Source: Burkholderia sp. OK233 (lineage in GTDB: Bacteria; Pseudomonadota; Gammaproteobacteria; Burkholderiales; Burkholderiaceae). Taken from it: DNA of 64,000 bases. The stretch is taken from assembly GCF_900230185.1 (NCBI RefSeq), contig NZ_OCSR01000002.1, positions 3,286,001 to 3,350,000 on the forward strand. The letters run 5' to 3'. Shown here piece by piece: positions 18,534 to 27,762 of the stretch. The notes below the pieces were generated by a model. The model did not search any database. It had not been told where the DNA came from and saw nothing but the letters and a program-made list of their open reading frames with translations. Every line of letters starts with the position of its first letter. Positions within the stretch are counted from its first letter, which is position 1. Position numbers and translations under genes: made by a program.

Positions 18534-20624
18534 ATGTCAAGTGTGCCGGGTTCTTCCGACGCCATGAGCATTCCGGAAGCACTTCGCCGGGCTCACGCCC
18601 ACTGGGACGCGGGTCAGGCCGACCAGGCCGAACTGTTGTGTCAGCGCGTGCTGGCCGCATGGCCGGGCCACGCCGATGCGCTGCATCTGCTGGGGCTGAT
18701 GGCGCACGCCTACGGTAATCTGGATCTGGCGATCGCGCATCTGTGCCAGGCATGCCTGGCGCCGCGCGCCCCAGCGGTTTATTCCAGCAACCTCGCCGAA
18801 ATGTATCGCCAGAAGGGCATGCTGGCCGAGGGCGAAGAGGCTGCCCAGCGGGCCGTCGCGATGGACCCGTCGCTCGTGTCAGGCTGGAACAATCTGGGCA
18901 TTCTGTTGCAGGAGTCCGGCAAGCTGGAACAGAGCCTGGCGTGCCTGGAACGGGTGATTGCGCTCAAGCCCGACTGGGCCGAAGCACACAACAACCTGGG
19001 CAACACCTGGCGGCGTCTCGGCCGGCTGGATCGCGCGGAATTGCATTACGGGAAGGCGCTCGCCCTCAACCCGTCCTACGCGGAAGCGCACAGCAATGTC
19101 GCGTTTCTGCTCTGCTCGCAGGGACACCACGACCGCGCGGCGGCGCAAGCGCGCCTCGCGATCGATCTCAACCCGCGTCTTGCGGACGCCTATCTGAACC
19201 TGGCGGAAGCGCAAGCCTCCCGTCATCGTCACGACGCAGCGCTCGCTACGCTGAACGCGCTGCACGCGTTCGCGCCCCAGCATCCGGCCGGCTTCGTCGC
19301 TCGCGCGCAGACCCTGAGGCAACTCGAACGCAACGACGAGGCGCTCGAATGCGCCCGCCAGGCCGTGGCGCTCGCGCCGCGCAGCGCCGAGGCGCACAAC
19401 GCACTGGGCAGGGCGCTCCAGAGCCTCGGTCAGCAGGACGAGGCGCTGAGCGCGTTCAATACAGCAGCCAGGCTACCCGGCATCGTGGCAGAAGAAGCGC
19501 TGGCCGGGTGCGCCACCCTGCTGATGGAGGCTGGTCGCAAGGAAGAGGCGATGGCGGCCTTCGAACGCATGCTGGAGGCGTTCCCGGGTTCGGTACGTGC
19601 GCTGGTGAGCCGTGCGGACGCCAAGACCTTCAAGGCGGACGACCCGGATATCCCGGCGATGGAAGCGCTGCTTGCCGAAGGCGAGCGCCGCCCGCTGAGC
19701 GAGCGGATCGATACACATTTTGCGCTGGGCAAGGCCTGGCTCGACGCGGGCGACGCGCCGCGCGCGTTCCATCATCTCGACGCGGGCAACCGCCAGAAGC
19801 GGGCAAGCATCATGTATGACGCCGACGCCACGGCCGGCTGGATGAAACGCATCGCCGATGCGTTCACGCCCGAGCTATTGAGGCAACTTGAAGGCGCTGA
19901 CGCGCCGTCGGATCTACCGGTCTTCGTGATCGGCATGCCCCGCTCCGGCACGACGCTGGTCGAGCAGATCGTATCGTCGCACCCGCAGGTGACGGGCGCC
20001 GGCGAGTTGTCCGCGTTGCGGCTGGTGATCGACGACAGCGGCGCGTTTCCCGCATCGGTGAACACGCTGACGCGCGAGGACGCGGCTCGCCTCGGCCATG
20101 CGTACCTTGCCCGGGTGAGCCCGCTCGCGCAGGGCCGCTCGCGTCTCGTGGACAAGATGCCGGCCAATTTCTTCTACGCCGGCCTGATCGCGGCGATCCT
20201 GCCCGGTGCGCGCATCATCCACTGCCGACGTGATCCCGTGGATACGTGCCTGTCCTGCTACACCAAACAGTTCTCCGGCGAGCAGCAGTTCACCTACGAT
20301 CAGACCGAACTCGGCGCGTTCTACCGGAGCTACGAAGGATTGATGGCGCATTGGCGCCAGGTGCTGCCGGCCGGGCGTTTCATCGAGGTCGATTACGAGG
20401 CCGTGGTCGATGACCTCGAGGGCGAGGCGCGGCGCCTCGTCGGTTTCCTCGGCCTGCCGTGGAATGAAGCCTGCCTGAACTTTCACCAGAACCGCCGGGT
20501 GGTCCGCACCGCCAGCGTGAACCAGGTGCGCCAGCCGATCTACACCACCTCGAAGGGCCGCTGGCAGAAGTACGCCGACCATCTTGGTCCGTTGCTGACC
20601 GCGCTGGGTATCGAGGCGCCATGA
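18534..20624 (+). CDS. TPR-repeat sulfotransferase
   Basis: About 696 residues. Residues 15-400 are TPR repeats (for example GWNNLGILLQESGKLEQSL, then AEAHNNLGNTWRRLGRLDRA). From about 455 there is a sulfotransferase domain with the 5'-phosphosulfate loop FVIGMPRSGTTLVEQI near 463 and a 3'-phosphate motif IIHCRRDPVDTCLSCY near 557. It should transfer sulfate from PAPS to a hydroxyl; the TPR half probably binds the acceptor. The ATG at 18534 has GGAG six bases upstream; an ATG at 18522 is less likely. No signal peptide, so it acts in the cytoplasm. Its stop overlaps the next gene. Confidence 0.9.
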   Translation: MSSVPGSSDAMSIPEALRRAHAHWDAGQADQAELLCQRVLAAWPGHADALHLLGLMAHAYGNLDLAIAHLCQACLAPRAPAVYSSNLAEMYRQKGMLAEGEEAAQRAVAMDPSLVSGWNNLGILLQESGKLEQSLACLERVIALKPDWAEAHNNLGNTWRRLGRLDRAELHYGKALALNPSYAEAHSNVAFLLCSQGHHDRAAAQARLAIDLNPRLADAYLNLAEAQASRHRHDAALATLNALHAFAPQHPAGFVARAQTLRQLERNDEALECARQAVALAPRSAEAHNALGRALQSLGQQDEALSAFNTAARLPGIVAEEALAGCATLLMEAGRKEEAMAAFERMLEAFPGSVRALVSRADAKTFKADDPDIPAMEALLAEGERRPLSERIDTHFALGKAWLDAGDAPRAFHHLDAGNRQKRASIMYDADATAGWMKRIADAFTPELLRQLEGADAPSDLPVFVIGMPRSGTTLVEQIVSSHPQVTGAGELSALRLVIDDSGAFPASVNTLTREDAARLGHAYLARVSPLAQGRSRLVDKMPANFFYAGLIAAILPGARIIHCRRDPVDTCLSCYTKQFSGEQQFTYDQTELGAFYRSYEGLMAHWRQVLPAGRFIEVDYEAVVDDLEGEARRLVGFLGLPWNEACLNFHQNRRVVRTASVNQVRQPIYTTSKGRWQKYADHLGPLLTALGIEAP

Positions 20625-21772
20625 ATCCCGATATCGGAACGATCGAACGGCAGGTCCGCCCGCTGATCGCAGCGGGTCGCCTCGCTGACGCCGAGACGCT
20701 GGTGCGCCCGCTACTCGCGTCGGGCAGCGGGCCGCTGGTCTTGTGGCATCTGCTGGTGGACGCGATTCGCCCGCAGGGGTACATCGCGGAAACGCGGGCG
20801 ATCCAGGAAATGCTGGTGGCGGCTACTCCAGGTGACCTCACGGCACGCTTCAATCTGGCCGAAACGTTGTTGCTTCACGGCGAATTCGAGCGCGGCTGGC
20901 GTGAATATCACCATCGCTACGGCATGCCGCACACGACGATGATCGAGCGCAAGGTGCAGCGGCCCCGCTGGGATGGCCGGCCGATGCCGGGCAAGACGCT
21001 GCTGATCCACGACGAACAGGGCTATGGCGATACCTTCCAGTTCATGCGGATGGTGCCGTGGGCGCGCGAGCGCAGCGGCGCGCGGGTGATTCTGGAAATC
21101 AATGCGGAAAGCCTGTCGTTGGCGCAACGCGGCCTGGGAGCCCATGACGTCATCGCCCGTGGCACGCTGCCGCCCGCGTTCGACGTCCACTGCGAGCTGA
21201 TGAGCCTGCCGATGGTGATGGGGCTGAAGCTCACCGACCTTCCTGGACCGACGCCTTATCTGAGCGCCGATCCGCAGCACCTCGGCAAGTGGCGGCAGCG
21301 CCTTGCCGGACTGCCGCGGCCGCTGGTGGCGCTGGTCTGGGCTGGGCGTCCAACGCATGTCAACGACGCGAACCGCTCACTGACGCTGGCCCAGCTTGCG
21401 CCGCTGGCACGGGCCGACGTCACGTTCCTGTCGATCCAGAAGGGACCGGCCGCAGCCCAGGCGGTGGACCTGCCGCCGGGTATGTCGCTCGTGTCGCTGA
21501 GCGACGAAATCCATGACTTCGAGGATACCGCGGTGATCCTCACCATCGCCGACCTGCTGATCTCGGTGGATTCGTCGCCGGTTCATCTCGCCGGTGCGCT
21601 GGGGCGTCCGGTCTGGGTGATGCTGCCGTTCGTGCCGGACTGGCGCTGGCTGCTGGAGCGCACCGACACGCCGTGGTATCCGGGAACGCGGCTATTCCGG
21701 CAGCCGTCGCGGGGCGACTGGGACGGCGTGATGGCCGCCCTGGCCGCGGAACTCGCCCGCCTCGCAGCGTGA
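20621..21772 (+). CDS. TPR-containing glycosyltransferase-like protein
   Basis: A 383-residue protein whose ATG overlaps the sulfotransferase stop (ATGA), so the two are translationally coupled. A short TPR region (about 10-110, ending in LLHGEFERGWREYHHR) precedes a GT-B type domain resembling heptosyltransferase (GT9) and related protein glycosyltransferases: KTLLIHDEQGYGDTFQFMR, VALVWAGRPTHVNDANRS, and the donor-site stretch DLLISVDSSPVHLAGALG. Inferred role: adding sugar to a protein or surface glycan together with the sulfotransferase. Donor sugar and acceptor are unknown. Confidence 0.75.
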   Translation: MNPDIGTIERQVRPLIAAGRLADAETLVRPLLASGSGPLVLWHLLVDAIRPQGYIAETRAIQEMLVAATPGDLTARFNLAETLLLHGEFERGWREYHHRYGMPHTTMIERKVQRPRWDGRPMPGKTLLIHDEQGYGDTFQFMRMVPWARERSGARVILEINAESLSLAQRGLGAHDVIARGTLPPAFDVHCELMSLPMVMGLKLTDLPGPTPYLSADPQHLGKWRQRLAGLPRPLVALVWAGRPTHVNDANRSLTLAQLAPLARADVTFLSIQKGPAAAQAVDLPPGMSLVSLSDEIHDFEDTAVILTIADLLISVDSSPVHLAGALGRPVWVMLPFVPDWRWLLERTDTPWYPGTRLFRQPSRGDWDGVMAALAAELARLAA

Positions 21773-21785
21773 GGGGGGCGTGAGC

Positions 21786-22673
21786 ATGCTGAACCCGGTA
21801 TCGGTACGGTCAGGACGATTTGCTGCCACGGTGCCAGGCAAACTGCTGGGTATGCTGCTGATCAGCCTGATGACCGGTTGCGCGACGCTTGACCGCAATG
21901 CCCATGCCGACGCGCAGGCCGGACCGGCAGGCCTGAAGCGCGAGCTGATCAGCACTGACGGCTTCGTGCTGACCGCCTTCTCGCGGATCTCCCGACCCGA
22001 TGAACCGCTCGACCTCTATATCGAGGGCGATGGCCTTGCATGGATTTCACGCAGCGAGCCGTCGCTGGACCCGACCCCGCGCGAGGCGACCGGTCTTGCG
22101 CTCGCGGCGGCGGACCCGGCGGCCAACGTCGTGTATCTGGCGCGTCCATGCCAGTTCACACCGATGGCGATGAATCTGCGCTGCGGTGTGCCGTACTGGA
22201 CCGGCAAACGGTTTGCGCCCGAGGTCGTGGCGTCGATGGACGAAGCCGTGAGCCAGTTCGCCGCGCGGATGCCGGGGCAGCGCATCAACCTGGTCGGCTA
22301 TTCGGGTGGTGGCGCGCTGGCCGTGCTCGTCGCGGCACGCCGCACCGATGTCGCTTCGATCCGCACGGTGGCCGGCAATCTCGACGATGAGTTCGTCAAT
22401 CGCCTGCACGATGTTTCGCCGATGCCGCAATCGGAAAACGCGATCGATTTCGCGAGCCGGGTTGCATCCATTCCGCAGATTCACTTCAGCGGTGCTGACG
22501 ATACGGTGGTGCCGCCGGCGGTGGCGCAGCGCTTTGTCGATGCCACGGGAAAGCGCTGCGCGCAGGCACGCACGGTCCCTGATGTGAAGCATGACGGCGA
22601 CTGGAGCGCGCTGTGGCCGGCGTTGCTGGGCGTGACGCCGGCATGCGTCGGGCCGCCGGGGGCAACAGGATGA
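21786..22673 (+). CDS. lipoprotein alpha/beta hydrolase
   Basis: About 295 residues from the ATG at 21786, preceded by GGGGGG; an in-frame GTG lies at 21780. The N terminus ends in LISLMTGCATL, a lipobox, so the protein is probably membrane-anchored. The serine-hydrolase nucleophile elbow GYSGGG, a later Asp in FSGADDTVVPP and a His in VKHDGDW form a plausible catalytic triad. It follows the glycosyltransferase with 13 bases between stop and ATG, so it belongs to the same transcription unit; it may be an esterase trimming the surface product. Confidence 0.75.
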   Translation: MLNPVSVRSGRFAATVPGKLLGMLLISLMTGCATLDRNAHADAQAGPAGLKRELISTDGFVLTAFSRISRPDEPLDLYIEGDGLAWISRSEPSLDPTPREATGLALAAADPAANVVYLARPCQFTPMAMNLRCGVPYWTGKRFAPEVVASMDEAVSQFAARMPGQRINLVGYSGGGALAVLVAARRTDVASIRTVAGNLDDEFVNRLHDVSPMPQSENAIDFASRVASIPQIHFSGADDTVVPPAVAQRFVDATGKRCAQARTVPDVKHDGDWSALWPALLGVTPACVGPPGATG

Positions 22674-22710
22674 CCAGCTCCCTGTTTACGCTGAATTCCG
22701 GGGAGAAGCA

Positions 22711-22996
22711 ATGTCAGTAGTCCACGCGTTGCCGCCGTGCCGGCTCATCAACACGCGACATGGCCCCATGCTCGCCATCCCGAACGATCGCTACGTCGGT
22801 CAGGCGCTGCTCCGGTATGGTGAATATGGCGAGATTGAAGCGCAGTTCCTGTTGCAGCTGGCGAACCGTCCGGGCGTGGTCGTGGAAGCCGGAGCGAACA
22901 TCGGCAGTCACACGGTTACTGGCAAGACGCGTCGCTGCCGTGGGCGCGGAGGTCATCGCCTTTGTGCCGCGGCCGGTTGTGTTCCAGAACCTGTGA
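22711..22996 (+). pseudogene. frameshifted, truncated FkbM-family methyltransferase
   Basis: The frame starts well (GGGGAG before ATG) and reads through the SAM-binding start VVVEAGANIGSHTV, typical of FkbM methyltransferases. Near 22920 homology moves to another frame, which reads RVAAVGAEVIAFVPRPVVFQNL and then stops at 22994-22996. The original frame ends at 23004 in unrelated residues. About 65 percent of the usual domain is absent, so the gene is broken by an indel and truncation. Confidence 0.75.
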
Positions 22997-23152
22997 CATG
23001 CTGACGTTGCCCAGTGAGTCGGGTACTGTTATTGAGGGACTCACGCCAATCACCGACGCCGGACATCACCCGTTACGCTGCGATTGAACACGCAATGGTT
23101 ACGTACAACCGCAGCAGATGATGATTCCCGCCCCGAACCTCTGGAACACGGA

Positions 23153-23698
23153 ATGAAACACCCACCCGCCACACTGTGGCTGACCGGCCTGAGCGCAGCC
23201 GGCAAGACGACCCTCGCGCAGGCCCTCGCCGATGCTCTTGCGACTGCCGGTGTGGCCTGCCAGATTCTTGATGGCGACGTCGTGCGGCAGCAATTGAGCC
23301 GCGACCTCGGTTTCACCCGGGAGGACCGCAGCGAGAACATCCGGCGCGTGGCTTACCGGTGCCGGCAGCTCAATGACGCAGGGACGTGGGCCATTGCCGC
23401 ATTGATTTCCCCGTATCGGGACGACCGTGAACAGGCACGCCAGACAGTCGGGAAATCCAGGTTCTTTGAGGTGTACATGGCGACTTCACTCGCGGTGTGT
23501 GAGGCACGCGATCCGAAGGGGCTGTACCGCCGCGCGCGTGCTGGAGAGGTCGCGAATTTCACTGGCATCAGCGACCCCTACGAGGCGCCGCTCAATCCTC
23601 ATCTGTTGTTCGATACCAGCCTGCAGCCGTTAAGCGACTGCGTCGCTGCGACACTGCGCATGCTTGAATTGAGCGAGGTGTTGCAGGGAAGCGACTGA
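23153..23698 (+). CDS. cysC: adenylylsulfate (APS) kinase
   Basis: A 181-residue kinase that phosphorylates APS to PAPS, the donor used by sulfotransferases. The P-loop is GLSAAGKTT, slightly different from the usual GLSGAGKST. ILDGDVVRQQLSRDLGF, the serine in AALISPYRDDREQAR and the C-terminal FTGISDPYEAP are typical CysC motifs. No ATP sulfurylase gene is adjacent, so APS must come from elsewhere. Placing this gene just behind the sulfotransferase unit suggests dedicated PAPS supply. The frame is open upstream to 23084, but family homology starts at the ATG at 23153. Confidence 0.92.
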   Translation: MKHPPATLWLTGLSAAGKTTLAQALADALATAGVACQILDGDVVRQQLSRDLGFTREDRSENIRRVAYRCRQLNDAGTWAIAALISPYRDDREQARQTVGKSRFFEVYMATSLAVCEARDPKGLYRRARAGEVANFTGISDPYEAPLNPHLLFDTSLQPLSDCVAATLRMLELSEVLQGSD

Positions 23699-24172
23699 CC
23701 GCCCTGCAGATTCTTGCTCTCGTGCGACGCCCATGACGGTGACACGCGCGCGTCAGGTGTCTCGTGTCAGTTCGGGACTAGACGTTCATGGATTTCGGGC
23801 GAGTGACTCAAACTGGCCGGATCTCGTCCGAAGCTGAACTTCCGTGACCATGACCGGATCGTGCCCGCGATCGAGTCGATTCACACGCCAGATGTTGCCG
23901 GCGGAAACACACCCGTCACCGCCGCTGCCAACGATGCCATGCTCGTCGGTTCCATAGCCGCCGGAGCAGGCAAGAATTTCCGGACCGACAACATCAGTAT
24001 TGCTATGGTTGTTCCGCATATAGGCTTTCGCCTGGGTTATACCCGGAAACACTACCCTGGGCCCTTAAGGACGTGCTAAAAATAGTCGATATCCCGTAAG
24101 CGCGAGTGAAGGTCCGGTCCGGAGATTGGAGAATCCCACGCGGTCTGTCGCACGGAATTCCGAGGTGAAAGT
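23699..24172. other. gene-free stretch between cysC and the repeat-rich protein gene
   Basis: About 470 bases. A minus-strand frame (23786-24052, 88 residues) has no family features and I do not call it. The promoter for the gene at 24173 should lie near the right end. Confidence 0.45.
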
Positions 24173-25375
24173 ATGGAAAAAAAAGTGCTCGTCGCGGTAG
24201 CCGCTGCGCTTATGTCTTCTGTGGGCGCGCTGCATCCCGAATCCGCCCGTGCCGCTGATGCTGCAGCCTCGGCCTTCGAAGACTCGACCGTCGACGCCTC
24301 TCTCGACCCCGGCGAAAAACGCGTCTCCGCCAATGCCGACATTCAGGCGCGCCTGGCAGACCTGCGCTATGCGTATTTCATCGGCTATAACGCGCGCGCC
24401 AGGGAAGACTCGAAATCCTATGCGACGTTGGGCGACGAGGTGAAGCGTCGGCAAAAGCCGCTTGCTGCGCCGGCTGTGCCCGCATCGCCGAAGCCGGTTG
24501 CCGAGCGGGTTGCACCCCCAAGGCGGGTCGTAGCGCAAGCCGCGCCGCTGAGGCAAGTATCCGCGCCGGTCACATCGCCGAAGCGGGATGCTGTTGCGCG
24601 AGCCACGCCGCCCAAGCAGGTCGTCGCGCAGGCCGGCCCTGTGCCGCTGAAGCACGGCCCCGCGCAAGTCGCGTCTGCGCCGTCGAGGCGGGTCTCTGCA
24701 CCGGTCGCGTCGTTGAAGCAGGCTTCACTGCGGGTTACACCGCCTAAGCGGGCTGAAATGCAGCCTGTGCCTCTGAAGCAGGTCTCTACTCGGACTACGT
24801 CGCCGAAGCTGTTTGCCACCGAGTCCGAGCCGCCCATATTGATTCCGACGCAAGCCGTGACGGCATTGCCACATGATGACGATGCGCAGTTGACGCAGAG
24901 GCGAGATTTGCAGAACGCTCAGCGGGCCGTGCCGCAATATCGGCAGGCCGATGAGGAACCGCAATACGCGGCGGAGCAGGGAACTCAAGCGGCTTACAAC
25001 CGGCAAGCTCGGCAATATCAGAATCAGCAGCCCCAGCAATACGCAGCGGCGCCCGTCTATAACCCGACGTCAACAGAGTCTCAGGAGTCAGGTGGGTACG
25101 CCAGGCGGGAATACGCGCCGCCGCCTCGAACTGTTCAGGCTAACCAATACGCGCCAGCTCCGTATCCGCCCGCTCGGTACCAATCGGCTGACGCGCAGTC
25201 CGCCTATGTACCTCGGCCGCCCGCTCAAGCGGCGGCGCAGCAGGTCATCATGGTGGGCCGCCCGCCTGCCTATCCGGCATATAACGAAATGTACACGCAG
25301 CCTGAACTGCGGCGGCCGTACCCCGCCGGTTACGGCAATCCGGCGCAGCCTGTCGGATATCAGGGATGGGAGTAG
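24173..25375 (+). CDS. exported Pro/Gln/Lys-rich protein of unknown function
   Basis: A 400-residue protein with GAGGTG before the ATG. It begins with a signal peptide (KKVLVAVAAALMSSVGAL, cleavage near ARAADA), then a short folded-looking region (about 40-95, QARLADLRYAYFIGYNARARE). After that come about a dozen degenerate basic proline repeats of the PPKQVVAQA and SPKRDAVARA type (about 100-225) and a Gln/Tyr/Pro-rich tail (about 245-400). The composition suggests an unstructured envelope or surface protein. I do not recognise a family. Confidence 0.6.
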   Translation: MEKKVLVAVAAALMSSVGALHPESARAADAAASAFEDSTVDASLDPGEKRVSANADIQARLADLRYAYFIGYNARAREDSKSYATLGDEVKRRQKPLAAPAVPASPKPVAERVAPPRRVVAQAAPLRQVSAPVTSPKRDAVARATPPKQVVAQAGPVPLKHGPAQVASAPSRRVSAPVASLKQASLRVTPPKRAEMQPVPLKQVSTRTTSPKLFATESEPPILIPTQAVTALPHDDDAQLTQRRDLQNAQRAVPQYRQADEEPQYAAEQGTQAAYNRQARQYQNQQPQQYAAAPVYNPTSTESQESGGYARREYAPPPRTVQANQYAPAPYPPARYQSADAQSAYVPRPPAQAAAQQVIMVGRPPAYPAYNEMYTQPELRRPYPAGYGNPAQPVGYQGWE

Positions 25376-25542
25376 GCGCACTCACTCGCATGTGCCGCTG
25401 GGCGCGCTGACTCACGCATGCAACGGGCCGTTACAGGCGTCCCGTTTCCATGATGGAAGCAACATGCGCACGCCGGACACGTGCGATGGCACTGCCGTGA
25501 CTCCGATCCCCCATCAGGGCGATTCCTGCTCACAGGGCGTCC

Positions 25543-26109
25543 ATGCTTCGCTGGTCGCAGATTTTCGACATGGGCGGCATTCCGTCTGAATCGATCGTGC
25601 TGAAGGCGAGCCCGGTCGAACAAGGGAGACAGGCTGCCTATGCACCGCCACCGATCGAAGACGTGGTCGCTGCGATCAGGGAAAAGATCATGGAAGCCTA
25701 CGAGAACGGTGGGTTCGCGTACCACGCAACGATGCCCACGGACGGTCTCGCTACGTTGCGTGACGTCATGAAGGAGACCGAGGCATACGGCTTCGATAAA
25801 GTGAAAGTAGAGCAGCTTGAACTCGGCAAGCGCGTTCGCACACTCCTCGTGGACAACGGTTTCAAAAGCGTGGCGGCCGAAGGCTTTGAGGCTCCGGGCG
25901 TCGTCGTCAGCTACACGGACGATGACGGAATACGATCCGGCAAGAAGTTCGCTGATGCCGGCTTGCAGATCGCGCCTGGCGTTCCCCTTCAATGTGACGA
26001 GCCTGAAGATTTCAAGACCTTCCGCATCGGATGATTCGGCTTGGACAAACTGCATGACGTTGAAGGTGCGGTGGCCAGGCTCGCGAAGGCGCTGGACAGT
26101 ATTCTTTAG
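25543..26109 (+). pseudogene. C-terminal remnant of a class V aminotransferase
   Basis: The frame encodes the small C-terminal domain of an alanine-glyoxylate or phosphonoacetate-type PLP aminotransferase (ADAGLQIAPGVPLQCDEPED then FKTFRIG). At 26032-26034 there is a TGA where family members have a Leu or similar residue. The same frame then continues with FGLDKLHDVEGAVARLAKAL to a TAG at 26107-26109. The large PLP-binding domain is missing upstream. The final TAG is part of the TTAG target duplicated by the next IS. Confidence 0.75.
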
Positions 26110-27446
26110 CAGGCCGTTGAAATATCCGTCGTTGATGCGCCCAGATGCATTACGACGGATGCTGGGTTCGCACTTTTGAAACGCGGAACACGTTTGCGGG
26201 CATTCGACGTTGCTCGCGGGTTCACGATATCGGTGTTACCCATTGCTTCGTGCCCCTCAACCGGCAAATGTGCGCATACGCGTCAGGTTGTAGCCGACCT
26301 GCGTCAGCACGAAGAGCTGGTCTACGCGTTCAAGTCCTCGGTACATCGCTTGTCGAATCCGTCCGACTGTCTTGCCCCATCCGAACACCTGCTCAATGCG
26401 CTTACGTTTTTGCTGGCTGACCGCGTAACCCGGCCAGCGCGTAGTTCGCTCGTCAATTGCTGAGCCTCCTGGACGTCCATCGTTTTGCGCCACATGCGGC
26501 GTGACGCGATTCGCGCGACAACTGGCTACGAAGCCGGCGGTGTCGTAGTTTTTGTCCGCGCCGACCGTGATGCCGAGCGGCGCAACACTCGCGGCATCAG
26601 CAAGCATCAGCCCGGCCGCGTCGCGCTCGGCGGTGCCCGTCGCCAGCGTCACCTGTGCGTTGACCACAAGGCCGTGCCGGTTGTCTGTCAGCACGTGGCC
26701 CATATAACAGAGCATCGCTCCGGTTCCCTTGCTCTTGCGAAACAGGCGTGCCTGCTCGTCCGTCGTGGATTGGTGCGTCTCGTTACTGCGTTTCTGTCCG
26801 TGCCAGTTGTCATTCGGCGCTGGCGGTTCGTCAGGAGGCGTGTCGTCTTCGTCTGGACTTGCCTTCGGCACGAAGCTCTTATGCCCGGCCCATGCCTGAA
26901 TCAACGTGCCGTCGACGCTAAAGTGCTCCCCAGAAAGATATCCGCGCTCGCGCGCGGTCTCGACTGTCTCGTTGAACAGCAACACCAGCACATCGTGTTC
27001 GAGCAACCGGTCGCGGTTCTTGCTGAACGTCGAGTGGTCCCACACGGTCCCGTCCATCGGCAGGCCGACGAACCAGCGGAACAGCATGTTGTAGGAAATC
27101 TGTTCCACCAGCATGCGCTCGCTACGAATTGAGTACAGCACCTGCAGCAAAAGAGCTCGCACCAGCTTCTCCGGCGCGATGCTCGGCCGACCTCCTTTCG
27201 CGTCAGCCTCGTACATCCGCGCGAAAACATCGTCCATGCGTTTAAGCGCGTCATTGAGCCAGGTACGAATCGGACGCAACGGATGGTCCTTCGGCACAAA
27301 ATCGTCCAGCTTCAACACCGTGAAAATTGATTCGGTAAAACCATCTGGCCCACGCATCCGTTCCATCTCGCTCTCATTGATGACATACGTTCAACGTTTA
27401 CGCCTGCGTTCCGGATGACCGCTACATGAGGTATTTCACCGGCCTG
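26110..27446 (-). mobile_element. IS5-family insertion sequence with TTAG target duplication
   Basis: The element begins CAGGCCGTTGAAATA and ends TATTTCACCGGCCTG, imperfect terminal inverted repeats, and is about 1337 bp. It is flanked by direct TTAG repeats (26106-26109 and 27447-27450), which fit the YTAR target consensus of IS5-type elements. It lies exactly at the stop codon of the aminotransferase remnant. Confidence 0.85.
26257..27366 (-). CDS. IS5-family transposase
   Basis: A 369-residue DDE transposase, complete. The N-terminal domain (DHPLRPIRTWLNDALKRMDDVF) is followed by GRPSIAPEKLVRALLLQVLY, the first Asp in FSVDGTLIQAWAG, a second in VGADKNYDTAGFV, and the C-terminal RKRIEQVFGWGKTVGRIRQ holding the catalytic Glu. 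A hydrophilic insert sits at about 165-205. No frame damage is seen. Confidence 0.92.
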   Translation of the reverse strand: MERMRGPDGFTESIFTVLKLDDFVPKDHPLRPIRTWLNDALKRMDDVFARMYEADAKGGRPSIAPEKLVRALLLQVLYSIRSERMLVEQISYNMLFRWFVGLPMDGTVWDHSTFSKNRDRLLEHDVLVLLFNETVETARERGYLSGEHFSVDGTLIQAWAGHKSFVPKASPDEDDTPPDEPPAPNDNWHGQKRSNETHQSTTDEQARLFRKSKGTGAMLCYMGHVLTDNRHGLVVNAQVTLATGTAERDAAGLMLADAASVAPLGITVGADKNYDTAGFVASCRANRVTPHVAQNDGRPGGSAIDERTTRWPGYAVSQQKRKRIEQVFGWGKTVGRIRQAMYRGLERVDQLFVLTQVGYNLTRMRTFAG

Positions 27447-27450
27447 TTAG

Positions 27451-27762
27451 GGCGTTTTTTCTTTTTGCGGAGGATGTGCGTACTGCTCGTCATCGCAACC
27501 GCTTCGGCAGGAGGAACCCGAGGCCTGGCGGATAGGCTGTGCGCACTATTTGGCCGGAGCCGACGTTCACTGCTACCTGGTATTGCCGATGAATGTCCGG
27601 TTGCAGCCTGTTCCGCGTCAGGCAGCAACTGGCCAGTTTGGGTCACTCGGAAAAAATTCACGAATGTCTACTCGCAGTGCGACAGGAGACGTTCGTCAAG
27701 AAGGCCGCATTTCGATCCAATATAGATCATCCAGTTGGAGGTGGCATGACTCTCTCTCGCCT
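27451..27762. other. short region between two IS elements
   Basis: About 310 bases between the two IS5-type elements. A T-rich start (GGCGTTTTTTC) could be the old terminator of the aminotransferase gene. No gene is recognised. Confidence 0.4.

Noticed and set aside
23786..24052. 88-residue minus-strand frame
   Set aside because: No family features or ribosome site; poor evidence for a gene.
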